DNA from: Fictibacillus nanhaiensis
GTDB taxonomy: Bacteria; Bacillota; Bacilli; Bacillales; Fictibacillaceae
Reading direction: 5' to 3'
DNA length: 64,000 nt
Assembly (NCBI RefSeq): GCF_023715445.1
Contig: NZ_JAMBOD010000005.1
Coordinates: forward strand, 1 to 64,000
Below the pieces are notes generated by a model, which saw nothing but the letters and a program-made list of their open reading frames with translations, did no database searches and was not told where the DNA came from. A program made the translations under genes and the position numbers. Position 1 is the stretch's first letter. Each line of letters starts with the position of its first letter. Positions 43,093 to 52,842 of this stretch are shown here, in pieces.

Positions 43093-43112
43093 ATCGATCT
43101 CACCTCATTAGT

Positions 43113-43142
43113 ATATAACCATATGTTTATATAAAATGTCAA
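43113..43142 (-). promoter_or_regulatory. arsR promoter with operator
   Basis: Minus strand TTGACA (43137-43142), 18-base spacer, TTATAT (43113-43118). The dyad ATATAACCATATGTTTATAT (43113-43132) covers the -10 and spacer. Confidence 0.78.
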
Positions 43143-43161
43143 AGAAATATATAAATAAATA

Positions 43162-43190
43162 TTGATATAAGGATATACTTATATTATCAT
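43162..43190 (+). promoter_or_regulatory. arsC promoter with operator
   Basis: TTGATA (43162-43167), 17-base spacer, TATCAT (43185-43190). The dyad ATATAAGGATATACTTATAT (43165-43184) fills the spacer and has the same arms (ATATAA-N8-TTATAT) as the arsR site. Confidence 0.75.
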
Positions 43191-43231
43191 GGTCTCGAAA
43201 GAAGTTCTTTTATCCTTAGGAGGTTTTAAAC

Positions 43232-43633
43232 ATGGCAAAACCAATCATCTATTTCCTTTGTACAGGTAACTCTTGCCGTTCACAGATGGCTGAAGGGTTT
43301 GGACACCACTACCTTGGTGATAAATATGACGTATACTCTGCTGGAATTAAAGCACACGGCGTAAACCCGAATGCGATTAAAGCAATGAAAGAAGTAGATA
43401 TCGATATTACCAATCAGACTTCTGATGTGATTGATAAAGATATTTTAGAAAAAGCTGATCTAGTCGTTACACTTTGTGGTCATGCAAATGATGTGTGTCC
43501 GGCGACACCGCCCCACAAAAAACGCGAACACTGGGGATTTGATGATCCTGCAGGGAAAGAGTGGAGTGAATTCCAACGTGTACGTGACGAAATCGCAGCA
43601 CGCATTAAACGTTTTGCTGAAACAGGAGAATAA
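43232..43633 (+). CDS. arsC: Arsenate reductase ArsC (thioredoxin-coupled), 133 aa
   Basis: Low-molecular-weight phosphatase fold with Cys10 and Cys15 in [15 protein letters not shown]. The two later catalytic cysteines are in [16 protein letters not shown]. Reduces arsenate to arsenite for ArsB export, using thioredoxin. Ribosome binding site TAGGAGG. Confidence 0.96.
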   Translation: MAKPIIYFLCTGNSCRSQMAEGFGHHYLGDKYDVYSAGIKAHGVNPNAIKAMKEVDIDITNQTSDVIDKDILEKADLVVTLCGHANDVCPATPPHKKREHWGFDDPAGKEWSEFQRVRDEIAARIKRFAETGE

Positions 43634-43647
43634 TAAATAAAATGGAT

Positions 43648-43681
43648 AAGCTCAGAGACCAATAGTTTCTGAGCTTTTTTG
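43648..43681 (+). terminator. Terminator after arsC
   Basis: Stem AAGCTCAGA / TCTGAGCTT with T6. Confidence 0.85.
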
Positions 43682-43725
43682 TATGAATTCCTTCATTTCG
43701 TTCATGTTATTAAAGAGGTGATAAT

Positions 43726-44961
43726 TTGAAACGATTAGTGCTTTTATTAATAACCCTTTTGATCATTGTTGTAAATTTTCCTGAGCATTCTGAGGCGGCT
43801 AGTGTGAAAGCAGCTTTTATCCGTACAGATGGACTTTGGTTGAAAGACGGTGATGTGGAAAGAAGGATTGTAGATGGAACCAATTTGACACACCCAAAAT
43901 TCTCGAGTGATGGTATGTATATCAGTTACTTAGCTGGTGAAGGTGAATCAAAAGAGTTATGGGTTTACAACCGGGTGACTCGTTTGAAAAGAAAGGTGTT
44001 TACAGGTGATGCTGAAATGCCGAGATGGTCTCCAGCTGGTCAATTGCTCGCTTGGAAAAGTGGCAGGATACTAAATGTAATCGACATCTCTAAGCCTGCC
44101 ACCTCTTTTCAGAACGTAACACTTGGTGTCGGCAACTACAGCTGGACGCCTGATGGTAAAGGGTTTGTAGTTTCCTCTTCCGCTAATTTGCAGCCCGATG
44201 GATGGACGCCTGTTCAGATTTTTACAGTCCCTGCTGATGCAAAAGGGGATTTAAAAAAAGTGAAAAAGATTACAACACTCCCTGAAATGAGTGAATCATT
44301 TTTTGCGATTAGTACTACAAAATTCAAATGGGGGATAAACAATACAGTTGTTGCATTTATTGCGTGTCCAACTGCATCACTGTCAGCTGACAGCAATACA
44401 TTGATGATTGTATCAAGGGATGGATCAAGCACTAAAATTATCGCAAATATGTTAAATAATCAGAATTGGTTCCATTGGTCTCCAAAAGCGGAAAGATTGG
44501 CTTATATTAAAGGAATTGGAAGACTTATCTCTGAAAATAAGCGCTTAACCATTTGGGACTCACGAAGCGGAAAAGAAATCGATCTAGGTTTTGATGGTTA
44601 TGCAGATGGTGATTTCACGTGGAGAAATGATCGGAATATGGTTGTAAGCAGACAGATTGAGTGGGGGTGGGAAGTCCCTGAAGAAAAAAGATCTAAACCG
44701 TTTTTAGCGATAGTTGATACGACCACTAGAACAGCAAAAAGATTCACCCAGCCAGGTAAAGGAGCGGGAGATAATTATCCTAACACTCTGCCTGGAGGAG
44801 AAATCGTTTGGGTAAGGTCATTTGAAAACTCTAATACACAAAAAGTGATGAGAAAGCTTGATTCAGGAGAAAAAGAAACCGTTTGGATCGATCGTTTAGA
44901 AAAACCGACCCAAGAATATTACGGTTGGCCAAGTGTATTGGATGTATATCAAGCGAGGTAA
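43726..44961 (+). CDS. Secreted TolB-like beta-propeller protein, 411 aa
   Basis: TTG start after GAGGTGATAA. Signal peptide (about 1-25, ending SEAA). The mature part shows repeated beta-propeller blades with WSPAG, WTPDGKG, WSPKAER and similar turns, as in TolB/WD40-like proteins. No catalytic domain is seen, so a binding or scaffold role outside the membrane is likely. Stand-alone gene with its own terminator. Confidence 0.75.
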   Translation: MKRLVLLLITLLIIVVNFPEHSEAASVKAAFIRTDGLWLKDGDVERRIVDGTNLTHPKFSSDGMYISYLAGEGESKELWVYNRVTRLKRKVFTGDAEMPRWSPAGQLLAWKSGRILNVIDISKPATSFQNVTLGVGNYSWTPDGKGFVVSSSANLQPDGWTPVQIFTVPADAKGDLKKVKKITTLPEMSESFFAISTTKFKWGINNTVVAFIACPTASLSADSNTLMIVSRDGSSTKIIANMLNNQNWFHWSPKAERLAYIKGIGRLISENKRLTIWDSRSGKEIDLGFDGYADGDFTWRNDRNMVVSRQIEWGWEVPEEKRSKPFLAIVDTTTRTAKRFTQPGKGAGDNYPNTLPGGEIVWVRSFENSNTQKVMRKLDSGEKETVWIDRLEKPTQEYYGWPSVLDVYQAR

Positions 44962-44963
44962 TT

Positions 44964-44999
44964 AAAGAAGCATTCGCCATTAGTGAATGCTTCTTTATT
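44964..44999 (+). terminator. Terminator
   Basis: Stem AAAGAAGCATTC / GAATGCTTCTTT. Confidence 0.85.
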
Positions 45000-45130
45000 A
45001 TTATGCTTGAAGCCGGGAAATAATTGTCGAAGAAACCAGATGTACAAAAGAGAAAAAGTAAATCCAGTAAAAACCCTAGTCCTTTTGAATCATTTAATTA
45101 GCTCTCGAGCCTGAAACGACGAAGGGAAAT

Positions 45131-45160
45131 AAATTGTTGGGGGACAGTCCCCAACAATTT
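45131..45160. repeat. Perfect 12-bp hairpin (GGGGACAGTCCCC type)
   Basis: AAATTGTTGGGG / CCCCAACAATTT, followed by a T-rich stretch. GGGGACAGTCCCC hairpins are common dispersed intergenic units in Bacilli (remembered, not checked). Confidence 0.7.
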
Positions 45161-45178
45161 ATTTTCTTTAAAAGGATT

Positions 45179-45214
45179 CTATCTGCTTAATAAGTAATTT
45201 TATTAAGCAGATAG
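45179..45214. promoter_or_regulatory. Perfect 15-bp inverted repeat before the MFS gene
   Basis: CTATCTGCTTAATAA, 6-base spacer, TTATTAAGCAGATAG, ending just before the GGGGGAT ribosome binding site of the transporter. It may be a dimeric repressor site or a leader hairpin; no T run follows. Confidence 0.7.
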
Positions 45215-45229
45215 AAGGGGGATTTAATT

Positions 45230-46468
45230 ATGCAGTCTTTACGTAAAAATTCACACCAGGAAACACAGCCGTTATATAAGAATGTAAAAGTAATGAATTT
45301 GCTTGGAAGTAAATTCATCTCATTTTTGGGCGATCAAATTTATCTTCTCGCACTTCCGCTGATTGTACTTCAGATTACAGGATCAGCGGTTTCTATGGGG
45401 ATCATAGCTGCAGTAGAAAGGATACCTGTTTTCTTTCAGCCTATAGCAGGATGGATAGCGGATACATATAACCGGAAAAGAATTCTTTATTTCAGTGACC
45501 TTTCACGAGGCGTTTTGCTGCTTCTGCTTGCCGTTCTCTATCAGACCAGTACACTCGAATTTTGGCATATTGCAGCAGGTGCATTATTCATGGGATGGCT
45601 GACCCAGCTTCATAATGCAGCTGGTTTTGCATTTTTGCCGCACCTCGTCCAAAAAGAACGGCTTCATGAAGCAAATGCATGGGTTGAAGGCTTATTTCAA
45701 ACGGCAATCATAATTGGTCCTGCACTGGGAGGATTGCTTGTTTCTATGACTGCACCTGGAGTCGGTCTCTTCTTAAACGCACTTTCTTTCTTTTTAACTT
45801 TTTGGATGCTTACTAAAATCCATATTGAGTACAAAAACAAGGTAACCTCTTTTAACCGTCGTACATTTTTTCACACATTCACTACAGAACTTAAAGAAGG
45901 ATTTAAACATGTGTTTCATACAAAGATCATTTGGTATACAAACTTGGCTCTCATGATATCTACATTTGGAACAACCATGTTTTTAACATTACTTATTTTT
46001 CACCTGAAAGAAGTCCTGCTTTTAAAGCCTGCTGAGATTGGAATCATACTCTCGTTAGGGGGGATTATGGCGATCGCCGGAGCGCTGATAACGAATAAAA
46101 TGAGCTGTATATTCAGATATCAGACGATTTTAATGTTTGCTCATCTTGCTGGTGGTCTCTCCATAATAGGGCTTGCATACTCAACAACATTTTTAACAGT
46201 TGCGATAACGAATGCTATTGGAGTATTGGCAGCTTGTATGATCAATCCGTGTATTCGTACGATTCGTCAGACGTATACTCCTGATGTACTTTTAGGTAGG
46301 GTTCAAGCTACAAGCAGATGGATGACATGGATTTTGTTGCCGGTCTCAGCAATGCTTTCAGGTTATTTGGCTTCATTCACCAGTTCAGAGTTCACTATCA
46401 CAATTGGTGGAGTCGTCACAGCAAGTACGTTTCTGTTTTATTTATTACCGGCCGTTCGAAAAGCTTAA
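45230..46468 (+). CDS. MFS transporter, 412 aa
   Basis: About 12 membrane segments, with [21 protein letters not shown] after helix 2, the family's loop motif. Sequence type is the MFS group that includes macrolide-type and other drug exporters; substrate unknown. Start behind GAAGGGGG. A 15-bp inverted repeat just upstream suggests regulation. Confidence 0.85.
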   Translation: MQSLRKNSHQETQPLYKNVKVMNLLGSKFISFLGDQIYLLALPLIVLQITGSAVSMGIIAAVERIPVFFQPIAGWIADTYNRKRILYFSDLSRGVLLLLLAVLYQTSTLEFWHIAAGALFMGWLTQLHNAAGFAFLPHLVQKERLHEANAWVEGLFQTAIIIGPALGGLLVSMTAPGVGLFLNALSFFLTFWMLTKIHIEYKNKVTSFNRRTFFHTFTTELKEGFKHVFHTKIIWYTNLALMISTFGTTMFLTLLIFHLKEVLLLKPAEIGIILSLGGIMAIAGALITNKMSCIFRYQTILMFAHLAGGLSIIGLAYSTTFLTVAITNAIGVLAACMINPCIRTIRQTYTPDVLLGRVQATSRWMTWILLPVSAMLSGYLASFTSSEFTITIGGVVTASTFLFYLLPAVRKA

Positions 46469-46502
46469 TTTTAAAACCCGTCCGGTTTTTCGGCTTGTTT
46501 TC

Positions 46503-46531
46503 TCATGAATGCCCGTTTACTTTCATACAGT
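46503..46531 (+). promoter_or_regulatory. Putative sigma-E promoter of spoVR
   Basis: -10 CATACAGT (46524-46531) matches the sigma-E consensus; TCATGAA (46503-46509) 14 bases upstream is a passable -35. B. subtilis spoVR is known to be sigma-E dependent. Confidence 0.6.
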
Positions 46532-46563
46532 TAAAAGTAAGGAAAAAGCAGGAGGGGGAAAAC

Positions 46564-47973
46564 ATGAACTGGGACACACAGAATAAAGAGCTAGAAAAAG
46601 CAATTGCTGAAATTACGGAAATTGCCGAGCACTTTGGCCTTGATTTTTACCCTATGCGGTATGAAATATGTCCGGCAGATATTATTTATACATTCGGTGC
46701 TTACGGGATGCCGACCCGTTTCTCACATTGGAGTTTTGGAAAACAGTTTCATAAAATGAAGCTTCAATATGATCTGGGGTTAAGTAAAATCTATGAACTC
46801 GTTATTAACTCAGATCCTTGTTATGCGTTTCTTTTAGACACAAACTCACTCATACAAAATAAACTGATTATTGCCCATGTTCTTGCCCATTGTGACTTCT
46901 TTAAGAATAACGTTCGTTTTTCAAACACAAGAAGGGACATGGTTGAGTGTATGACAGCTACTGCAGAACGTGTGGCTCAGTACGAACATCAGTACGGAAA
47001 AAAAGAAGTAGAAGAGTTTCTAGATGCTGTTCTTGCCATTCAGGAACATATCGATCCATCAATTGTAAGGAACAAATTGAACTATGTGTTTGGAGAAGAT
47101 GATGAAATAATAGCTAAAAAGGAAACACCTTACGATGACCTCTGGAAGCTTGATGATAAAAAAAGTCCAAAACCGGCATTGAAAAAGAAAAAATCATTCC
47201 CGCCGCAGCCTGAAAAAGACATTCTCTTGTTTATTGAGCAATACAGTCGGGAGCTTGAAGAATGGCAACGGGATATTCTATCAATGATGAGAGAAGAAAT
47301 GCTGTATTTTTGGCCGCAACTCGAAACAAAAATCATGAACGAAGGCTGGGCTAGCTATTGGCACGCCAAAATCCTGCAAGAAATGGACTTAACCTCTCAT
47401 GAGACGATCGAGTTTGCCAAATTAAACGCGGGGGTTGTCCAACCATCGAAGACATCCATCAACCCTTACTACTTAGGACTTCAAGTGTTTAAAGACATTG
47501 AAGAACGATATAACAACCCAGATGAAGAGTTAATCAGACAGGGTGTTAAACCTGGCTCAGGACGTGAGAAAATGTTTGAAGTACGCGAACTGGAGTCCGA
47601 TATGTCGTTCTTAAGAAACTATCTAACTAAAGATCTGGCACAACGAGAAGACATGTATTTATTTCAAAAACAGGGGAAGGAATACAAGATTGTCGATAAA
47701 CAGTGGGAAGAAGTTCGTGATCAGCTCGTTAGTATGCGGGTGAACGGAGGCTTTCCGTATATCACAGTAAATGATGCGGATTACATGAAGAACGGGGAGC
47801 TCTACCTCGTTCATAGCTATGAAGATATGGAACTCGATGTGAAATATCTCGAAAAAGTACTACCGCATGTTTATCATCTCTGGGGAAGACCTGTTCACAT
47901 GGAGACGAAGATCGAGCAGAAGCCTGTACTTTTCACGTTTGATGGGAAGACGGTACATCGGAAGTATCTATAA
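46564..47973 (+). CDS. spoVR: SpoVR, spore cortex protein, 469 aa
   Basis: Start ATG 46564 behind GGAGGGGG; the longer frame runs into the MFS gene and is rejected. The sequence is full-length Spo[23 protein letters not shown] near the start, [20 protein letters not shown], the central [15 protein letters not shown] and the C-terminal [18 protein letters not shown]. It acts in cortex formation and is functionally linked to PrkA and YhbH. Two diverged fragments of a second copy lie downstream (48879-48974, 51382-51533). Confidence 0.95.
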   Translation: MNWDTQNKELEKAIAEITEIAEHFGLDFYPMRYEICPADIIYTFGAYGMPTRFSHWSFGKQFHKMKLQYDLGLSKIYELVINSDPCYAFLLDTNSLIQNKLIIAHVLAHCDFFKNNVRFSNTRRDMVECMTATAERVAQYEHQYGKKEVEEFLDAVLAIQEHIDPSIVRNKLNYVFGEDDEIIAKKETPYDDLWKLDDKKSPKPALKKKKSFPPQPEKDILLFIEQYSRELEEWQRDILSMMREEMLYFWPQLETKIMNEGWASYWHAKILQEMDLTSHETIEFAKLNAGVVQPSKTSINPYYLGLQVFKDIEERYNNPDEELIRQGVKPGSGREKMFEVRELESDMSFLRNYLTKDLAQREDMYLFQKQGKEYKIVDKQWEEVRDQLVSMRVNGGFPYITVNDADYMKNGELYLVHSYEDMELDVKYLEKVLPHVYHLWGRPVHMETKIEQKPVLFTFDGKTVHRKYL

Positions 47974-47991
47974 AAAATTGAACAAGTGTTT

Positions 47992-48021
47992 AAAAACACT
48001 CCTATGAAGGAGTGTTTTTTT
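47992..48021 (+). terminator. Terminator after spoVR
   Basis: Stem AAAACACTCC / GGAGTGTTTT with T7. Confidence 0.85.
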
Positions 48022-48130
48022 GCTGTCTTTTTTATTTTACTAACGGGCAACGAATAAGGTACCAACATATTACAAATAATTAATATGGTTTAATTTTCTA
48101 CATAAATGAATAGGAGCCTAGAGAATTATT

Positions 48131-48919
48131 ATGCAAAACCATACAAACGACAATACAGCAAGACGCTATAAGGCTCACGTTAGTATTCTTGGAACCACTC
48201 AATTGCACCTAAGGAATCCTTATAGCATCAGCTGGTGGTCATGTGCTTTTCCTGGATTTGGGCATTTGCTATTATCTAAATATTTACGAGGATTTGTCTT
48301 ATTTATATGGGAAGTAGTAATTAATCTTAATTCACATATTAACTTAGCCATGATTTACACATTTCAAGGAAAAATTGACATGGCGAAGGATGTATTAAAT
48401 ACAAGATGGTTGCTTATTTATATTCCTGTTTATCTTTTTGCAATATGGGATAGTTACCGTACTACAGTTGATATAAATAAAGTGTATCTTTTAGCTGAAC
48501 GTGAGAACCACCGATATAATTCCTTTAGCATTGGAGCTATGGAAATAAACTACTTGGATAAAAGGGAACCCACTATGGCATTTTTATGGTCCTTATTTAT
48601 GCCAGGTCTAGGTCAACTTTACATACATAGACTTATCACAGCATTTTTTGTAATAGTATGGTCTGTTGTCTTTTTCTACTTTTCACACACTCTTGAAGCC
48701 GTCTCATTGCTTTTTGTTGGGCAGGTTCAAAAAGCTACCTCCGTTTTAAATGCAGAGTGGTTACTTTTTCTTCCATCTGTTTATGGTTTTGCTGTTTATG
48801 ATTCCTATGTTAATACTGTTGAAAATAATAAACTTTATGAAGATGAGCAGCTGAACTATTTGAAAAGGGGGTCCGGGACTAGAATTCGACATGTCGTTCA
48901 TCCGAAACTACTTAACTAA
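48131..48919 (+). CDS. Membrane protein, 262 aa, with C-terminus altered by spoVR sequence
   Basis: Two similar halves, each with [15 protein letters not shown] or [13 protein letters not shown] and two membrane segments, suggest an internal duplication. A GGAGCC-type site lies before the ATG. Bases 48879-48919 are in the antisense-free frame of a spoVR fragment, so the last 13-14 residues ([12 protein letters not shown]) are encoded by out-of-frame spoVR remnant. The native C-terminus was probably lost. Function unknown. Confidence 0.65.
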   Translation: MQNHTNDNTARRYKAHVSILGTTQLHLRNPYSISWWSCAFPGFGHLLLSKYLRGFVLFIWEVVINLNSHINLAMIYTFQGKIDMAKDVLNTRWLLIYIPVYLFAIWDSYRTTVDINKVYLLAERENHRYNSFSIGAMEINYLDKREPTMAFLWSLFMPGLGQLYIHRLITAFFVIVWSVVFFYFSHTLEAVSLLFVGQVQKATSVLNAEWLLFLPSVYGFAVYDSYVNTVENNKLYEDEQLNYLKRGSGTRIRHVVHPKLLN

Positions 48920-48974
48920 AGATCTAGCTCAACGGGAAGACATGTATTTGTTCCAAAAGCAGGGGAAGGAATAC
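48879..48974 (+). pseudogene. Fragment 1 of a second spoVR copy
   Basis: 96 bases match spoVR 47590-47685 without gaps, about 81 identical by my count. It is co-oriented and not in a usable frame. The fragment ends one base before the stop codon of the yczE-like gene. Confidence 0.88.
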
Positions 48975-48975
48975 T

Positions 48976-49629
48976 CTATATTGAATGCTTTTTTCCTTTG
49001 TCATAAATTGGTGATGTACTAGAGTGTGTTAATATGCGGTCTAATACTTTTTTAGTAATTGGCATAAAGTGATTAAGTAGTAGCCCCGATAAACAAACGG
49101 ATAATAAAGTTCCAATGCCAATTGGTCCATTTAAAATTATTGCCATTATCAAGAATACGAGGTTAATGAATGTTCTCGACAAAAATATATTTGTTCTAGT
49201 TAATTCTTGTATGATTAATGTTAATCGGTCAACTGGAATCGGTGCAAAATTTGTGTGTAAATATGTTGCCGTTCCTAATCCTATAACAACTAAGCCGATT
49301 CCAAAACAAACCACTTTGCTGTACCATAGTTCAGGTGTTATCAAATTGTGCAATAAAAAAAGCCACGTATCAATACAAATTCCTGTTATAAGTGCTGTTA
49401 ACAACCCCAAAACTTCTGGTCTTTGCCTTTTTAAAAATGAATTACAACATATCATTATTAAAGCTATTATTATTTCCCAACTTCCCACAGTTAGCCCCAC
49501 ATTAACGGAAAGTCCTACCAAAAGTGCATCAAAAGGTGAAGTTCCAAGGTCTGATTGTATAGTGAAAGAAATACCAAGGGTTAATATTAAAATTCCTAAG
49601 ACATAAAAAACATATTTCACTTTACTCAC
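48976..49629 (-). CDS. YczE-family membrane protein, 217 aa
   Basis: Five membrane segments and the YczE/YyaS pattern ([20 protein letters not shown], then [20 protein letters not shown]). In B. subtilis YczE is linked to lipopeptide production, but family members have wider, unknown roles. It is divergent from marR, with shared palindromes between them. Confidence 0.82.
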   Translation of the reverse strand: MSKVKYVFYVLGILILTLGISFTIQSDLGTSPFDALLVGLSVNVGLTVGSWEIIIALIMICCNSFLKRQRPEVLGLLTALITGICIDTWLFLLHNLITPELWYSKVVCFGIGLVVIGLGTATYLHTNFAPIPVDRLTLIIQELTRTNIFLSRTFINLVFLIMAIILNGPIGIGTLLSVCLSGLLLNHFMPITKKVLDRILTHSSTSPIYDKGKKHSI

Positions 49630-49647
49630 CTCTTAATCATTATTTTT

Positions 49648-49712
49648 TTGTTGCAAATGCAACAAATTTAGGTTAAATTTAATATATGCCGTTTTTATTG
49701 TATTTGCAACAA
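49648..49712. promoter_or_regulatory. Two MarR-type operator candidates between yczE and marR
   Basis: Site A TTGTTGCAAATGCAACAA (49648-49665) has perfect 8-bp arms. Site B TTGTATTTGCAACAA (49698-49712) shares the half-site TTTGCAACAAA. They lie in the divergent promoter region. Confidence 0.65.
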
Positions 49713-49735
49713 AAATATGTACTAAGGAGCTAATT

Positions 49736-50188
49736 ATGAAGGAAATTCTTCGTGAAATTGGAATGATAGCAAGGGCATTAGATTCTATAAGTAATATAGA
49801 ATTTAAAGAATATGACCTTACAAAAGGGCAGTATTTGTACCTTGTGAGAATATGTGAAAACCCAGGGATCATTCAAGAAAAGTTAGCTGAGATGATAAAA
49901 GTAGATCGAACAACAGCAGCTCGTGCTATTAAAAAACTTGAAATTAATGGCTTTATTGAAAAGAAAGAAGATAAACATAACAAAAAAATTAAAAAACTCT
50001 TTCCAACAGAGAAAGGGAAGAATGTTTATCCTTTTATAAAAAGAGAAAATGATTATTCTAATATTGTGGCATTAGAGGGATTTTCCGAAAGAGAAATAGA
50101 AAGCATTTTCAATCTTCTTCAAAGAGTAAGAAAAAATATAGAAAAAGACTGGGAATTTGTAAAAAAGGGAAACAAGAGAAATTATTGA
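49736..50188 (+). CDS. MarR-family regulator, 150 aa
   Basis: Winged helix with VDRTTAARAIKKLEINGFIEKK and the beta wing EDKHNKKIKKLFPTEKG. Start behind AAGGAGC. It likely controls itself, the divergent yczE-like gene and perhaps paiA-paiB. Confidence 0.88.
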   Translation: MKEILREIGMIARALDSISNIEFKEYDLTKGQYLYLVRICENPGIIQEKLAEMIKVDRTTAARAIKKLEINGFIEKKEDKHNKKIKKLFPTEKGKNVYPFIKRENDYSNIVALEGFSEREIESIFNLLQRVRKNIEKDWEFVKKGNKRNY

Positions 50189-50212
50189 TTATATAAGGAG
50201 CGACATATTTAA

Positions 50213-50731
<519 letters not shown>

Positions 50732-50755
50732 CTTTTTTTGAAAGGTGGATTATTA

Positions 50756-51373
50756 TTGTATATTCCAAAGTATTTTAAGGTAACAAATATTGATGATATA
50801 TGGGATTTTGTTCAAAAAAACTCTTTTGCCACGATTGTAACAACAGAACAAGAGAAACCAATTGCCACTCATTTGCCATTGCAGTTAATTAAAGAAAGAG
50901 ATACTTATTATATAACGGGGCATATGGCTTATGGGAACCCTCAATGGAGAACATTCGATTCCTGTGAAGATGTATTGGTTATGTTCCAAGGACCACACGC
51001 CTATATCTCTTCTTCCTGGTATGAAGAGGAAAATGTCCCAACATGGAACTATCAATCTGTACATGTTTATGGTACAGCCAGCATTTTGAGTGAAGAAGAG
51101 TTAAAACAGGACCTGACAATGTTGCTGCAAAAATATGAAAAACACCGTAAGAATCCAGTTTTATGGAATAATCTTTCTCCTCAGTTATTAGAAAAGCAAC
51201 TAAAAGGTATTGTTGGGTTTAAGATTAAAATACAGGAAATTCAAGCTGCCAATAAACTAAGTCAAAATCGTAATCAAGAGGACTATCATAACATCGTTAA
51301 TAAACTCTATGAGGAAAAGGATTTGAATGCTCAACAAATGGCACAATTGATGGAGAGGATGTTGAACAAGTAA
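50756..51373 (+). CDS. paiB: PaiB, FMN-binding-split-barrel regulator, 205 aa
   Basis: Sequence pattern [20 protein letters not shown], then [22 protein letters not shown], is PaiB. TTG 50756 is used because AAAGGTGG (50741-50748) sits between it and the upstream TTG 50738. The stop is 8 bases before spoVR fragment 2. It is probably co-transcribed with paiA. Confidence 0.93.
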   Translation: MYIPKYFKVTNIDDIWDFVQKNSFATIVTTEQEKPIATHLPLQLIKERDTYYITGHMAYGNPQWRTFDSCEDVLVMFQGPHAYISSSWYEEENVPTWNYQSVHVYGTASILSEEELKQDLTMLLQKYEKHRKNPVLWNNLSPQLLEKQLKGIVGFKIKIQEIQAANKLSQNRNQEDYHNIVNKLYEEKDLNAQQMAQLMERMLNK

Positions 51374-51381
51374 TCCTATAT

Positions 51382-51533
51382 GACGTGAAGTATCTGGAGA
51401 AGGTTCTTCCTCACATCTATCATCTCTGGGGTCTACCTGTTCATATGGAGACAAAGATCGAGCAGAAGCCTGTTCTGTTCACGTATGACGGAAAACGGTG
51501 CATCGGAAGTATCTATAAAATTAAACAAGTGTT
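51382..51533 (+). pseudogene. Fragment 2 of a second spoVR copy (3' end)
   Basis: Matches spoVR 47836-47992, including the last codons and the stretch past the stop, with scattered substitutions and single-base losses (for example in GACGGAAAACGGTGC) that shift the frame. Together with fragment 1 it brackets the yczE-marR-paiA-paiB block; the intervening 150 bases of spoVR are missing. Confidence 0.88.
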
Positions 51534-51626
51534 TAATAATAAGTGGAAAAAGCACGTGCAAAACATACCCTTCTCCATAAGTTTAAAATCGAAGCTCATC
51601 CTAATGGATTGAGCTTCTTATTTGAA

Positions 51627-52517
51627 TTAAATTACGCAGGAGTCGTGATTAATAAATCTAATAAAGGCGTCTACCACAGGACTAGGGAAAGTCTCCTTAT
51701 GTCGGACAATATGAAAGTTTCTAATGGTACTTAAGTCTTTTCCTTCTATTACTTGAATCTCTCCAAACTTTGTTTCCATTTGAATGGTTCTTCTCGAAAC
51801 GAAACTAATGTATTCTCCAGTTAATACTGCTTGTTTGATCGCTTCTGTTGAGTCAAGTTCGATATACTTTTGAAGATTAACCTCATGTTGTTTAAGGTGT
51901 TTTTCGATAGTTTTGCGTGTATTGGAATCTTGCCCTCTCATAACGAGCTTCTCATTGATTAAGTCTTCAAGTCTTACATTTTTCTGATTGGTAAGGGGGT
52001 GGTTCTTCCTTGCAATTAAGACAATCTCATCCTGTAACAGAATCTCATTGATTAACGATGTAATTACAGGCACCTCTGGGATAATGGCTATATCAAGTAA
52101 ATTGTTTTTAACTTTACTGAGAATTTCATCTGTTGGCTGGATTTCTAGTTTAATGCTTACACCAGGATATTTTTTCATAAAGTTGATAACAATCGGAGCC
52201 ATCAAGTAGTTTCCGATTGTAGTACTAGCTCCAACCACGATTGATCCACTTTCTAGGTTTTTCATCCCTTCCATAACAGACTCTGTTTTGCCTACTAAAG
52301 AGAGAATTTTTTCTGCCATTTCAAACAAAACCAAACCAGAATCGGTCAGTTGAATTTCCCTTCCTACCCGATGGAAAAGGGTTAATCCAAACTTCTTTTC
52401 CAATGATTCTATTTGTCTTGAAACAGCTGGTTGACTAATGGAGAGTTCAATTGAAGCTCGTGTAAAACTTTTTTGCTTTGCAACATGATAAAACGTTTTA
52501 AGCTGATAAAAATCCAT
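51627..52517 (-). CDS. LysR-family regulator, 296 aa
   Basis: Winged HTH at MDFYQLKTFYHVAKQKSFTR with SISQPAVSRQIESLEKKFG, then a periplasmic-binding-type effector domain. Similar in type to CysL/YwfK-like LysR proteins. Start ATG 52517 follows AAAGGAG; the longer frame is dropped. Divergent from the 68-aa gene and MFS gene, its probable targets. Confidence 0.87.
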   Translation of the reverse strand: MDFYQLKTFYHVAKQKSFTRASIELSISQPAVSRQIESLEKKFGLTLFHRVGREIQLTDSGLVLFEMAEKILSLVGKTESVMEGMKNLESGSIVVGASTTIGNYLMAPIVINFMKKYPGVSIKLEIQPTDEILSKVKNNLLDIAIIPEVPVITSLINEILLQDEIVLIARKNHPLTNQKNVRLEDLINEKLVMRGQDSNTRKTIEKHLKQHEVNLQKYIELDSTEAIKQAVLTGEYISFVSRRTIQMETKFGEIQVIEGKDLSTIRNFHIVRHKETFPSPVVDAFIRFINHDSCVI

Positions 52518-52635
52518 GGATTCCTTCTCCTTTTTCATAACCAAACCGTATAGAGGGTATTACAAATATGCATTTTTATTATATTTCAATGAAGAATAGA
52601 ATGGAAGAAAGGTAACTTATTCGGGAGAGGATCTT

Positions 52636-52842
52636 ATGTTTTGGTTTAAAAGAAACCCAATATATTTAGTCCATTTAACGATAAGTACTGGTGAGTCATT
52701 TAAGGTACAACAATTATTAAGTACATGGGGAATTCCCTTTAAACTTGAAATGTCGTCATCTTGCATCCTTCTAAAAGTAAAGGAAGAGGATATCGAGCTT
52801 GCAAAAGACGTTGTTAAGATTGCTGGCATTAAAAGGGGATAA
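52636..52842 (+). CDS. Small cytoplasmic protein, 68 aa
   Basis: ATG after GGGAGAGG. An alpha/beta ferredoxin-like pattern (LVHLTISTGESFKVQQLLST then SSSCILLKVKEEDI) slightly recalls DUF3343 or DUF2007 proteins, which is not certain. Its stop overlaps the start of the MFS gene by one base, so the two are translationally coupled. Confidence 0.6.
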   Translation: MFWFKRNPIYLVHLTISTGESFKVQQLLSTWGIPFKLEMSSSCILLKVKEEDIELAKDVVKIAGIKRG

